From an uncultured Flavobacteriales bacterium (GTDB taxonomy: Bacteria > Bacteroidota > Bacteroidia > Flavobacteriales_D > Parvicellaceae), in assembly GCA_943788755.1 (NCBI GenBank), contig CALSRM010000003.1, positions 186,001 through 250,000 of the forward strand: 64,000 bases of DNA, read 5' to 3'. Shown here one piece after another: positions 56,201-64,000 of the stretch. The position numbers and the translations under genes are program-made. The notes under the pieces were generated by a model. It had not been told where the DNA came from. It made no database searches and saw only the letters and a list, made by a program, of their open reading frames with translations. How positions within the stretch are numbered: position 1 is the first letter of the stretch; each line of letters starts with the position of its first letter.

Positions 56201-56691
56201 ACAGAAGAACCAGCACTTACTGGACCTCTTAATCTATCGTTGTTGTATAAGTTTAAAACAGATGATCCAATTCTAGGAGTAATACCACCTCTTGTTAAAC
56301 CAAAATCTTTATTTCCTTTTACCCAAATTGGTCGACCTTCACGTGCTTTAACCAATACATTTCCATAATCATTACCATCATAAAAAGTACTTGCATACCA
56401 ATTAGCAACGCCAGGAGTGATCTCCTCTGGCTTATTCACATAAGGAATAGATTTGATAACAGGCGTTTCACATGAAGCTAGGGTAGCTGCGGCTACTCCA
56501 AATCCTAAAAACTTTAAAAAGTCTCTTCTTCCGGTTTGAAAATCTCCAATTGCTTCACTACCAATAAATTCATCAACAGATAAATCTTCACGAAATTCTT
56601 TATTGCTATTTTGCACAAACTCCGGTGATTGATCTTTCTCATCAAGCCCTTTCCAGTATGTTTTCTTCATGCTCATGTTTTTGTGATTCAA
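53263..56691 (-). CDS. actB: Alternative complex III subunit B (TAT-exported molybdopterin-oxidoreductase-like + Fe-S domain)
   Basis: 1142 aa; TAT motif TGRRDFLKFLGFGVAAATLASC; CNGCGVCIVACHSENNVP, CQHCNHAPCETVCPVAAT, CSFCVQRI. Confidence 0.94.
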   Translation of the reverse strand: MNHKNMSMKKTYWKGLDEKDQSPEFVQNSNKEFREDLSVDEFIGSEAIGDFQTGRRDFLKFLGFGVAAATLASCETPVIKSIPYVNKPEEITPGVANWYASTFYDGNDYGNVLVKAREGRPIWVKGNKDFGLTRGGITPRIGSSVLNLYNNDRLRGPVSAGSSVSWTDADADIKAKLKAVADRGGKVRILSNTIISPSTNLVINDFIGSLGGAVSEMGAPVVSDSVDSIVTPIISDVTGQDVESVSANYADVKHIQYDAVSYSAMRKANQESFGKAVIPAYDFSRAKAVVSIDADFMANWLMHTKYNVDYAETRNPEKRADGDQWMSKHFHFESVMSLTGANADSRCPIKPSEQSAVAAAILKHIGGKDLGIAVSDEIDAYAANAADKLKEHKGESLVVAGANDKGIQVIVNAINNTLNNYGKTIDLDNEIYLKQADDALVEELVNDVIAGDVGALLIYGANPVYTLPNGTEFGEALANENMLSVSFSEFADETASKCTYICPDHNYLESWNDYKPQVGQYAIQQPVIRPLFDSRQTQESLLVWSGNAERGDKESKTYYNYIQDTWRAYGFPMQSEYLTFTEYWNWSVHNGSSTAAAPMPSTPVSFTDTASEVTSSLKSSDAAWEVVAYQKVEIGEGQYSANPWLQELPDAITKVCWDNYVTMAPADCYDLFNITGSEKGKWDGLYIEQETPVNMVNVAVGEQVLKLPVYPLPGQARGTVGVALGYGRAENQEAIGSAAFQIKLDQTGDYDLDADGNKKPIGGNAYKFTSFENDSIKYFADAEVADANEKYFLACTQTHHTIMGRTSILRETNLESIINGHKEDYNPPHELHVHTKGHGDHVKATDISLWEEHPVEFVGHRWGMSVDLTACNGCGVCIVACHSENNVPVVGKDEIRRARDLHWLRMDRYFSSIDDDARSRWEKNKREEGNDWSYANLEVPEDNPSVVFMPMMCQHCNHAPCETVCPVAATTHSNEGLNMMAYNRCIGTRYCGNNCPYKVRRFNWFNYRDYRKFKHVNNSQDEMARMVLNPDVTVRSRGVMEKCSFCVQRIQEGKLNAKKESRAVVDGDVVTACADACPNGAIVFGDWNDEESLVRSKTSGDRAYQALEEIGVKPNVWYQVKVRNTEEAAEAAHAEAATEEHS

Positions 56692-56703
56692 TTCAAATTA
56701 TTC

Positions 56704-58041
56704 TTAGTAGTGACATTTAGCACATTCCCATCCACCTAACTCTCGAACTGTAACCTTGTCATCTTCTGATATTTTCCTTAAGAAATCAGGACGAGACCCA
56801 AGTCTATTGTGTAACTCCTTATAATATTCTGATTTAGTTAGGTCGACCGATTTTTCATTATGACACTCTAAGCACCAACCCATTGTAAGCAAAGGTTTTG
56901 TTAAAGGAATAATACCGTCGGTACCTGCCAATTGATTAATCTCTTCTGTCGTAGAAACCCTTCCTAAACCATAGGTAGGAACATTACCATGACACTGCTT
57001 ACAATCAATATTGCCTGTATTCGTACTAACATGTTGCGCGTGGCTAAAGAAAACATGATCAGGTAAGTTGTGTGCCTTATTCCATACAATCGGAGCAGTT
57101 TGCCCAGTATATTTTTTTGTTTCGGAATCATACCCTGCTGCTTCATGAATTTTAGCTATTTCGGCAGTGCTACCCGCTCTGTAGTCGCTTTCAACAATAT
57201 TTTCGTGACAATTCATGCATACATTTACAGAAGGAATCCCTGCATGTTTAGATTTCTCAGCTGAGCTATGACAATACTTACAGTCAATTCCCATTTCTCC
57301 TGCATGCAGCTTGTGAGAATAATTAATTGGCTGAGACGGCTTATAATCTGCGTAAACACCAACTTCAAAACCTCTCTTCATTAAATCAGCGCCACCGGTA
57401 ACGGCAGCAACTAAGAACATGATTGTAGTTAATTTCCAGTTTCTAAGTATCCATTCTCCCAGTTTTGTTTTTACTGATTTATTTACATCAATTTCAACTC
57501 CTTCTTTTTCCGCAACCACATATGACAATTGTTTTCTAACACCTCTTGCCGCAAAAACAACTACACCCAGTACAACTATAAGAACAATAATCCATATCAG
57601 AGAAGTATCTTCCACTACTTCATCCTGCTCTGCAGCAGAAACACCTGCTTTTTTCACAACAGGCGTAACACTGTCAGTATAATCTAAAATTGCATCAATC
57701 TCTTCATTGGTCAAATGACCTTGAGCGGTCATAGCTGTCGGACTGTATTCAGATATCTGAACAGCATAAGGGGAAGTACCGCTATTGGCTAGGCCTACCG
57801 GATCTTTAACCCATTTATAAATATTATCCGCTTCGCCTGCTTCAGCCCATCTAGCCTTTGCTCCCTGAAGCATCGGTCCAGTTGAATTTTTCAGTGCTTT
57901 ATGGCAAGAAGCGCAGTTTGCTTTAAATAATGCTTTACCATCTTGACCCTTTGCCGGCATTGAAACCAACAAGATTAAAACAGTAAAAAAAGTGACTAAT
58001 CCTAGCCTGTTTGTCCAATGAAATTTCATTTTGTTTTCCAT
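56704..58041 (-). CDS. actA: Alternative complex III subunit A (multiheme cytochrome c)
   Basis: 445 aa; six CxxCH motifs (CASCH, CKYCH, CMNCH, CKQCH, CLECH, CAKCH). Confidence 0.92.
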   Translation of the reverse strand: MENKMKFHWTNRLGLVTFFTVLILLVSMPAKGQDGKALFKANCASCHKALKNSTGPMLQGAKARWAEAGEADNIYKWVKDPVGLANSGTSPYAVQISEYSPTAMTAQGHLTNEEIDAILDYTDSVTPVVKKAGVSAAEQDEVVEDTSLIWIIVLIVVLGVVVFAARGVRKQLSYVVAEKEGVEIDVNKSVKTKLGEWILRNWKLTTIMFLVAAVTGGADLMKRGFEVGVYADYKPSQPINYSHKLHAGEMGIDCKYCHSSAEKSKHAGIPSVNVCMNCHENIVESDYRAGSTAEIAKIHEAAGYDSETKKYTGQTAPIVWNKAHNLPDHVFFSHAQHVSTNTGNIDCKQCHGNVPTYGLGRVSTTEEINQLAGTDGIIPLTKPLLTMGWCLECHNEKSVDLTKSEYYKELHNRLGSRPDFLRKISEDDKVTVRELGGWECAKCHY

Positions 58042-58075
58042 TTAAATTAGCTTTTTTAAGCTTTTTTAACACATA

Positions 58076-58083
58076 CAAAAGTA
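58076..58083 (-). promoter_or_regulatory. Putative -7 element TACTTTTG for the act-cox operon
   Basis: Minus-strand TAnnTTTG match 35 nt upstream of the actA ATG; no clear -33. Confidence 0.4.
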
Positions 58084-58328
58084 ACACATGGAGTTTTTTT
58101 ACCTAAGCTTTTGTCACGAAAGTGTCAAGCAGGTTCTTAATTTATAACCATTCTAAATAAGGAAGGATGTTCGATAAAGAAAGTTACAGAGATACAATAA
58201 ACTTCTATCTAATTTAGGAACATGCAGTTATTGGAGCTAAAATGGTTAACTATGGCATAATTTTTACATCATTACATAAGGAATGTCTACTTAATTGGTT
58301 TAATTTTGTAGCAAACAAATTCATCATT

Positions 58329-58838
58329 ATGAACATTTTCAAAGCCAAAATAGTTTGTTTACTTATCGGTTTAAGCTCTTCAGTTATTTTTGCGCAAGAC
58401 ACTGACTGGAGAACCTATAAAAAATCCTCAAAAAGTTTGGATACGCAACAACTCGATACGATAAAAAGAGAACTCAACTACAATGGAAAACTGGGTAGTG
58501 TTGTCATATCTCAAGATCCAAATATTGATTCCTTAACCAACAAAATAGGCAAGAAACCCTTTATAAATGGATATACAGTTCAAATTGAAGTAAGTCAACA
58601 AAAATCTATTATCCGCGATTCAAGATACTTGTTTATTCGAAACAATCCAGGTATCTCACTAGATGAAGAATATGACCAACCCAATACATATTTGTTTGCA
58701 GGAAGGTTCTATGATAAAAACAGTGCGTATAAGTTTAAAAATAAAATTAGAGGTAGTTTTCCAGATGCACTCGTCATCAAAAAGAAGCTAGGTTTGCCGT
58801 CTTTAAAGCCAATAGAGAAAACCAAAGATAACAAGTAA
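58329..58838 (+). CDS. Secreted SPOR-like domain protein (ORF opens at 58242; signal peptide starts at 58329)
   Basis: MNIFKAKIVCLLIGLSSSVIFAQ; C-terminal YTVQIEVSQQKS...YLFAGRFYDKNSAYKFKNKIRGSFPDALVI; TAATTTTG -7-like box at 58301-58308. Confidence 0.7.
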   Translation: MNIFKAKIVCLLIGLSSSVIFAQDTDWRTYKKSSKSLDTQQLDTIKRELNYNGKLGSVVISQDPNIDSLTNKIGKKPFINGYTVQIEVSQQKSIIRDSRYLFIRNNPGISLDEEYDQPNTYLFAGRFYDKNSAYKFKNKIRGSFPDALVIKKKLGLPSLKPIEKTKDNK

Positions 58839-58840
58839 TA

Positions 58841-61477
58841 CTATTTTTTCTTTAATGATCTAGCAACCTCAACTTCCTCGTAAGATTCAATCTGATCACC
58901 TACTGCAATATCATTAAACTTATCTACGTTCAATCCACATTCGTACCCTTTAGCAACTTCTTTTGCGTCATCCTTAAATCGTTTTAGCTGACCTAATTCT
59001 CCGGAATAAATCACAACACCGTCTCTTATAACTCTAATCTTATTATTTCTAACAATCTTCCCTTCAGTTACATAACAACCAGCAATCGTACCAACTTTAG
59101 TAATTTTAAATGTCTCTCTAATTTCAGCATATCCAAGAATTTCTTCTTTCACCTCAGGAGAAAGCATCCCTTCCATCGCTTCTCTAACTTCATCAATTGC
59201 CTTATAAATTACAGAGTATAAGCGAATATCAATTTCTTCTTGCTCCGCAAGCTTACGAGCACTCATCGAAGGTCTCACTTGGAACCCAACAATAATCGCA
59301 TCCGAAGCAGATGCTAATAAAACGTCTGATTCAGAAATCTGACCAACCGCTTTATGAATAATATTTACTTGTATCGATTCCTCAGAAAGTTTTTGCAACG
59401 AATCCGATAACGCTTCAATTGATCCATCAACATCACCTTTAACAATAATGTTTAATTCTTGGAAATCTCCCAAAGCAAGTCTTCTTCCTATCTCATCAAG
59501 GGTAATATGCTTGGTTGTTCTTAACCCTTGCTCTCTTTGTAATTGTTGACGTTTAGTAGATATCTGCTTTGCTTCTTTTTCATCCGCAAAAATGTTAAAT
59601 CTATCCCCTGCCGCTGAAGCACCGTTCATTCCCAGCATAGACACGGGCTTTGAAGGGCCTGCTTCTGCTACTTCCACACCGTGCTCATCATGCATTATCT
59701 TAATTCTTCCATACTGCGTACCAGCTAATATAACATCTCCTACTTTTAATGTTCCAGACTCGACAATTAAAGTTGTTACGTAGCCCCTTCCTTTATCTAA
59801 CGTTGCTTCAATCACAGTACCAACTGCATTTTTATTTGGATTGGCTTTTAACTCAAGCATTTCTGCTTCGAGCAACACTTTTTCTAATAACTCCTCGATT
59901 CCTGTTCCTTTCTTTGCAGAAATTTCCTGGCACTGGAACTTCCCTCCCCAATCTTCAACAAGGATATTCATCGCAGAAAGTTGCTCTTTTACTCTATCAG
60001 GGTTAGCTCCATCTTTATCCACCTTATTAATAGCAAATACCATAGGAACCCCAGCAGCTTGAGCGTGATTTATCGCCTCTTTAGTCTGAGGCATTACGTC
60101 ATCATCCGCAGCAATTATGATTATTGCAACATCTGTCACTTGAGCACCACGTGCTCGCATTGCAGTAAAGGCCTCGTGACCGGGTGTATCTAAAAATGAA
60201 ATAAGTTTGTCATTATGATGAACACTGTATGCGCCAATATGTTGCGTAATTCCACCAGCCTCACCCTCAGTTACTTCAGAGTTTCTGATATAATCTAACA
60301 ATGAAGTTTTACCATGATCAACGTGCCCCATTACGGTAACAATTGGTGGTCTTGTTTCAAGCGATTCTGGAGAATCTTCTTCTTCAACAATAGATTCTGA
60401 AACCTCAGCACTAACAAATGTTACTTCAAAGCCATATTCTTCGGCTACCATAGTAAGAGTTTCCGCATCCAACCTTTGGTTTATTGATGCAAAAATTCCA
60501 ACTGACATCAATGTTCCAATAATTTCAGTTGGAGACTTATCAACCATCACAGCTAATTCAGAAACAGTTACAAATTCTGTAAGTTGCAACACGCGTGAAT
60601 CCATTTCTGCTATAAATTCCTCCTCCTCTCGCTTTGCACTTTGCGCATCTCTTTTCTCCTTACGGAATTTAGACCCCTTACTTTTACCTTTATTACTTAA
60701 ACGACTAAGAGTCTCTTGAATTTGTTTTTTAATCTCATCTGGAGAAGGCTCCGCTTTTTTGACAGTTTTACCCCTTGACTTAGTATGTTCTTGCGTTGCT
60801 TTTTTACCCGCTTTCTCAACATTTACAACCTTCTTTATACGTTTTCTCTTGCGCTTATCGTGATTAGGTTCAGGCGGAGCCTTCTTTTTCTCTGCAGGCA
60901 AATCAATTTTACCCAATACAACTGGGCCAGACAGCTTTTTTACCCCTGCTTTAATTGTTTCCACTGATTTTGGCTCCTCTGTTTCTGGAGTGTCTTTTTC
61001 CTTAGAGGTTTCTATAACCTCTTTATCTTGTTTCTCCGCCTTCTCCAAAACCTCAACTTTCGCTTCTTTTGGTTTCGGTGTTTCTTCAATTTTCTTGGCG
61101 GTTTTTTTTGGCTCCTCTAATGTAACTTTCCCAACAACCGAAGGACCCGACAATTTAGCAGGCTTAGCTTTTATAAGTACTTCGGGTTTCTTTTCTTCTG
61201 TCTTAGGAGAGGTTCCAGTATCTGGAGCTTTATTTTCCTCTTCACTATTAGCTGCAGCTATTTTCTCTTCATTCACTTTTCGGGTTTTATCCACCTTCAG
61301 CTTTTCCGATCGTGCACTGTCAAATTCCGCCAACAATATTTCAAATACACTTTCGTCTATTTTTGTATTTGGACTTCCATCAATTTCATTGCCTTGTACA
61401 GCAAGAAAATCAACTATTGTTGAAATTCCTACATTTAGCTCTCTTGCTACTTTACTTAGTCGTTTTACTCCTGCCAT
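58841..61477 (-). CDS. infB: Translation initiation factor IF-2
   Basis: 878 aa; [51 protein letters not shown]. Confidence 0.98.
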   Translation of the reverse strand: MAGVKRLSKVARELNVGISTIVDFLAVQGNEIDGSPNTKIDESVFEILLAEFDSARSEKLKVDKTRKVNEEKIAAANSEEENKAPDTGTSPKTEEKKPEVLIKAKPAKLSGPSVVGKVTLEEPKKTAKKIEETPKPKEAKVEVLEKAEKQDKEVIETSKEKDTPETEEPKSVETIKAGVKKLSGPVVLGKIDLPAEKKKAPPEPNHDKRKRKRIKKVVNVEKAGKKATQEHTKSRGKTVKKAEPSPDEIKKQIQETLSRLSNKGKSKGSKFRKEKRDAQSAKREEEEFIAEMDSRVLQLTEFVTVSELAVMVDKSPTEIIGTLMSVGIFASINQRLDAETLTMVAEEYGFEVTFVSAEVSESIVEEEDSPESLETRPPIVTVMGHVDHGKTSLLDYIRNSEVTEGEAGGITQHIGAYSVHHNDKLISFLDTPGHEAFTAMRARGAQVTDVAIIIIAADDDVMPQTKEAINHAQAAGVPMVFAINKVDKDGANPDRVKEQLSAMNILVEDWGGKFQCQEISAKKGTGIEELLEKVLLEAEMLELKANPNKNAVGTVIEATLDKGRGYVTTLIVESGTLKVGDVILAGTQYGRIKIMHDEHGVEVAEAGPSKPVSMLGMNGASAAGDRFNIFADEKEAKQISTKRQQLQREQGLRTTKHITLDEIGRRLALGDFQELNIIVKGDVDGSIEALSDSLQKLSEESIQVNIIHKAVGQISESDVLLASASDAIIVGFQVRPSMSARKLAEQEEIDIRLYSVIYKAIDEVREAMEGMLSPEVKEEILGYAEIRETFKITKVGTIAGCYVTEGKIVRNNKIRVIRDGVVIYSGELGQLKRFKDDAKEVAKGYECGLNVDKFNDIAVGDQIESYEEVEVARSLKKK

Positions 61478-61590
61478 TTTAAGTAATCTATTACTTTTAC
61501 AAGTTTAATCATTATCTTTTACTTGTATTCAACCTCTTCAATTAGATATTTACACCTCGTTTTTAATTACTCTCAACGAAGTGCTTATCT

Positions 61591-62832
61591 CTAGTCAAAT
61601 TCTGAACTTAGAATCTTCATAATTTCATCTACTGTTTCTTCTTCTAAATCCGTTCTTTTTACCAAATCTTCTTTTGAAATATCTAGTACAGATTTTGCCG
61701 AATCGCATCCTATGCTCTTCAGTTCATTCAAAATCCAATCATCAATTTCATCTGTAAACTCATCTAAATCAACATCATCAATATCTTCTGCTCCTTCACG
61801 GTAAACATCAATTTCGTATCCTGCTAATTTCGATGCTAACTTAATATTATGTCCTCCTTTGCCAATTGCTAAAGAAACTTGGTCAGGTCTTAGATAGACG
61901 TTCGCTTGTTTTCTTTCATCCTCTTCAATCAGTTCCATTGACACTACTTTCGCTGGGCTTAAAGCTCTTTGTATAAGTAGTTGCATATTTTCTGTCCAAT
62001 TGATGACGTCAATATTTTCATTTTTCAACTCACGAACAATTCCATGAATACGAGATCCTTTCATCCCCACACAGGCTCCAACTGGGTCAATTCTATCATC
62101 ATAAGATTCAACAGCTACTTTTGCTCTTTCTCCCGGTTCACGAACTATTCTTTTAATGGTAATTAGTCCATCAAACACTTCAGGAACTTCTAATTCAAAC
62201 AACCTTTCTAAGAAAGCTGTATCGGTTCTGGATAAAATAATTATAGGCGAATTGTTCTTCAATTCTACCCTAGAAACAACGGCTCTAATTGAATCACCTT
62301 TTTTGAAATAATCCGACGGAATTTGCTCTAATTTTGGTAAAATTAATTCGTTACCATCATCATCCAAAACAAGAATTTCTCTTTTCCATATTTGATAAAC
62401 CTCTCCTGTAATAATGTCTCCTATTCTATCTTTGTAGATTTTGTAAACATTATCTTTTTCCATCTCCATTATTCGCGCGACAAGGTTTTGACGAAGCGCT
62501 AAAATATTTCTTCTTCCAAAATCTACCATTTTAATCTCTTCGGAAACTTCTTCGCCAACTTCAAAATCTGGCTCAATCTTAACGGCGCTTGCATGCGAGA
62601 TTTGTGTATTTGGATCTTCTACCTCGCCATCTAAAACGATTTCTCGGTTTAACCAAATTTCTAAATCTCCCTTATCAGGATTTATAATAACATCGACATG
62701 GTCATCTGTCCCGTATTTCTTTTTCAGTGTTGCTCTAAAAACATCTTCCACAATACGCATCATTGTTACACGATCGATATTCTTCATGTCTTTAAACTCT
62801 GAAAAAGACTCTATTAAATTTAATGCATCCAT
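61591..62832 (-). CDS. nusA: Transcription termination/antitermination factor NusA
   Basis: 413 aa; DPVGACVGMKGSRIHGIVRELKNENIDVI, RPDQVSLAIGKGGHNIKLASKLAGYEIDV. Confidence 0.98.
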   Translation of the reverse strand: MDALNLIESFSEFKDMKNIDRVTMMRIVEDVFRATLKKKYGTDDHVDVIINPDKGDLEIWLNREIVLDGEVEDPNTQISHASAVKIEPDFEVGEEVSEEIKMVDFGRRNILALRQNLVARIMEMEKDNVYKIYKDRIGDIITGEVYQIWKREILVLDDDGNELILPKLEQIPSDYFKKGDSIRAVVSRVELKNNSPIIILSRTDTAFLERLFELEVPEVFDGLITIKRIVREPGERAKVAVESYDDRIDPVGACVGMKGSRIHGIVRELKNENIDVINWTENMQLLIQRALSPAKVVSMELIEEDERKQANVYLRPDQVSLAIGKGGHNIKLASKLAGYEIDVYREGAEDIDDVDLDEFTDEIDDWILNELKSIGCDSAKSVLDISKEDLVKRTDLEEETVDEIMKILSSEFD

Positions 62833-62839
62833 TTTGTTT

Positions 62840-63313
62840 TTATTTGAATGAAATTACTACTCTTGTTTCTTTTATATCACTAAAAGGTATTTCGTTTTGT
62901 TTAACTACTACCACCTTTTTCTTTTTTCCTTCTAACCTTTCTTTCGAAGATGTTTCAACTACAATTTTGTTGTCATCAACTTCTTTTAACGTACCCGTTA
63001 TAGAACCATGCTCTTTAAAAATAACCGTTACGTCCTTTTCAATATTCTTAATATATTGTTGCTGAACTTTAAACGGTTTATCTAAGCCTGGAGACGAAAC
63101 CAAAAGCTCAAACTGTGCGTCTTCGTCTTGGTTATGCTCAATGTTTCGACTAACAGACATGCAATCAATAATTGCAACCCCACCTTCCATACAATCAATT
63201 TCTACATTTATTGCATTTGAAGATGACACGGTTGCTTCAACGATATACAGACCTTTGTCTAATTCGTCTATTCGTTCTTGTGCTAACTCTATTATTCTTT
63301 TTCGTTCAATCAT
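62840..63313 (-). CDS. rimP: Ribosome maturation factor RimP
   Basis: 157 aa; position upstream of nusA-infB; LLVSSPGLDKPFKVQQQYIKNI. Confidence 0.93.
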   Translation of the reverse strand: MIERKRIIELAQERIDELDKGLYIVEATVSSSNAINVEIDCMEGGVAIIDCMSVSRNIEHNQDEDAQFELLVSSPGLDKPFKVQQQYIKNIEKDVTVIFKEHGSITGTLKEVDDNKIVVETSSKERLEGKKKKVVVVKQNEIPFSDIKETRVVISFK

Positions 63314-63321
63314 GGTATAAA

Positions 63322-63345
63322 AAGAGGGGACTGTCGTCCCCTCTT
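63322..63345 (-). promoter_or_regulatory. Terminator-like hairpin in the rimP leader (candidate attenuator)
   Basis: Minus strand AAGAGGGGAC gaca GTCCCCTCTT then TTT; perfect 10-bp stem ending 8 nt before the rimP ATG. Confidence 0.7.
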
Positions 63346-63368
63346 AATCTTTTAGTGTTATTGAGGTG

Positions 63369-63400
63369 CAAATATAGCGCTTTTTTACTAGTATCCAAAA
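63369..63400 (-). promoter_or_regulatory. Predicted rimP-nusA-infB promoter TTTTG-N19-TATATTTG
   Basis: Minus-strand TATATTTG (63369-63376) and TTTTG (63396-63400) with 19 bp spacing. Confidence 0.65.
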
Positions 63401-63470
63401 CCTATTAACTGTTTTCATTTTTTACAACGTGAATAAATTACGTTCTGCTATTATTCATTTGTGAAATCTT

Positions 63471-64000
63471 ATGGATTACGAAGAAATACAATATCAAATC
63501 GCCTTGTTAGAATTAGAAGGTATAGGAGTTACTATTGCCAGACAATTATTAGATCATTTTGGATCAGCTAAAGAAATCTTTAGCCAACCGAATAAGATAC
63601 TACATAGTTTAAAAACAGTTGGTCCGCAGCTGATTTCTGCAAAAAGCGATAAAGCGCTATTTATGGATGCCGAGAAAGAAATTGCATATTGTGAAAGAAA
63701 TAACATTCAAGTTCTGAGTGTATCTAATGACAACTACCCTAGACGATTAAAGCAATGTTCTGATGCTCCAATAATATTGTATTATAAAGGAAATGGAGTG
63801 TTAAACAACTCGAAAGTACTATCAATCGTTGGAACAAGAGCAGCGACTTCGTACGGAAAAGAAATTTGTAATTCTATAGTCAAAGAACTTTCTACTCACA
63901 ATGCGTTAACAATAAGTGGCCTTGCATACGGCATCGATGTTCAAGCACACAACGCCTCCCTTAACAATAGCCTTCCAACTATTGGAGTCTTGGCACATGG
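63471..64000 (+). CDS. dprA: DNA processing protein DprA (Smf), truncated by window end
   Basis: MDYEEIQYQIALLELEGIGVTIARQLL...PIILYYKGNG...LSIVGTRAATSYGKEI...TISGLAYGIDVQAH. Confidence 0.93.
   Translation, partial: MDYEEIQYQIALLELEGIGVTIARQLLDHFGSAKEIFSQPNKILHSLKTVGPQLISAKSDKALFMDAEKEIAYCERNNIQVLSVSNDNYPRRLKQCSDAPIILYYKGNGVLNNSKVLSIVGTRAATSYGKEICNSIVKELSTHNALTISGLAYGIDVQAHNASLNNSLPTIGVLAH

Noticed and set aside
61481-61496. Palindrome AAGTAATctATTACTT just before the infB start
   Set aside because: AT-rich with a 2-nt loop; weak and expected by chance in this composition.
60990-61508. 172-aa plus-strand Ser/Phe-rich ORF
   Set aside because: Antisense to the charged N-terminal region of infB; shadow ORF.
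1-64000. CRISPR array or transposon ends
   Set aside because: No regularly spaced repeats, transposase or integrase ORFs were seen.

Overview
This 64 kb window looks like chromosome from a Bacteroidetes/Flavobacteriales-type bacterium: AT-rich, TAnnTTTG -7 boxes, T9SS sorting domains, an lpxC-fabZ fusion, and an alternative complex III operon. Most of it is housekeeping: mfd, fbp, a maeB-ruvA-sprA-gcvH cluster, lpx genes, the T9SS regulator porX, ctaA, queG, ruvB, an actABCDEF-coxB-coxA respiratory operon, rimP-nusA-infB, and a dprA truncated by the window end. There is one CAU-anticodon tRNA. I saw no CRISPR array, prophage, transposon or recognisable defence island. The most interesting signals are: (1) a terminator-like hairpin between a good promoter and the rimP start codon, suggesting attenuation of rimP-nusA-infB; (2) an intrinsic terminator after coxA whose 3' arm contains the only usable start codon (GTG) of the next gene; (3) a run of secreted redox and copper-type proteins at 25.5-32.5 kb (thioredoxin-like T9SS protein, TlpA, DUF6029-like, Omp28-like, two cupredoxin/multicopper-oxidase-like proteins with ATGA overlaps); (4) dense frameshifts confined to about 24.6-35.0 kb that also break lpxA and lpxD, so sequence or assembly error is more likely than gene decay. 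All calls come from reading the supplied sequence and ORF track; no database search was run.
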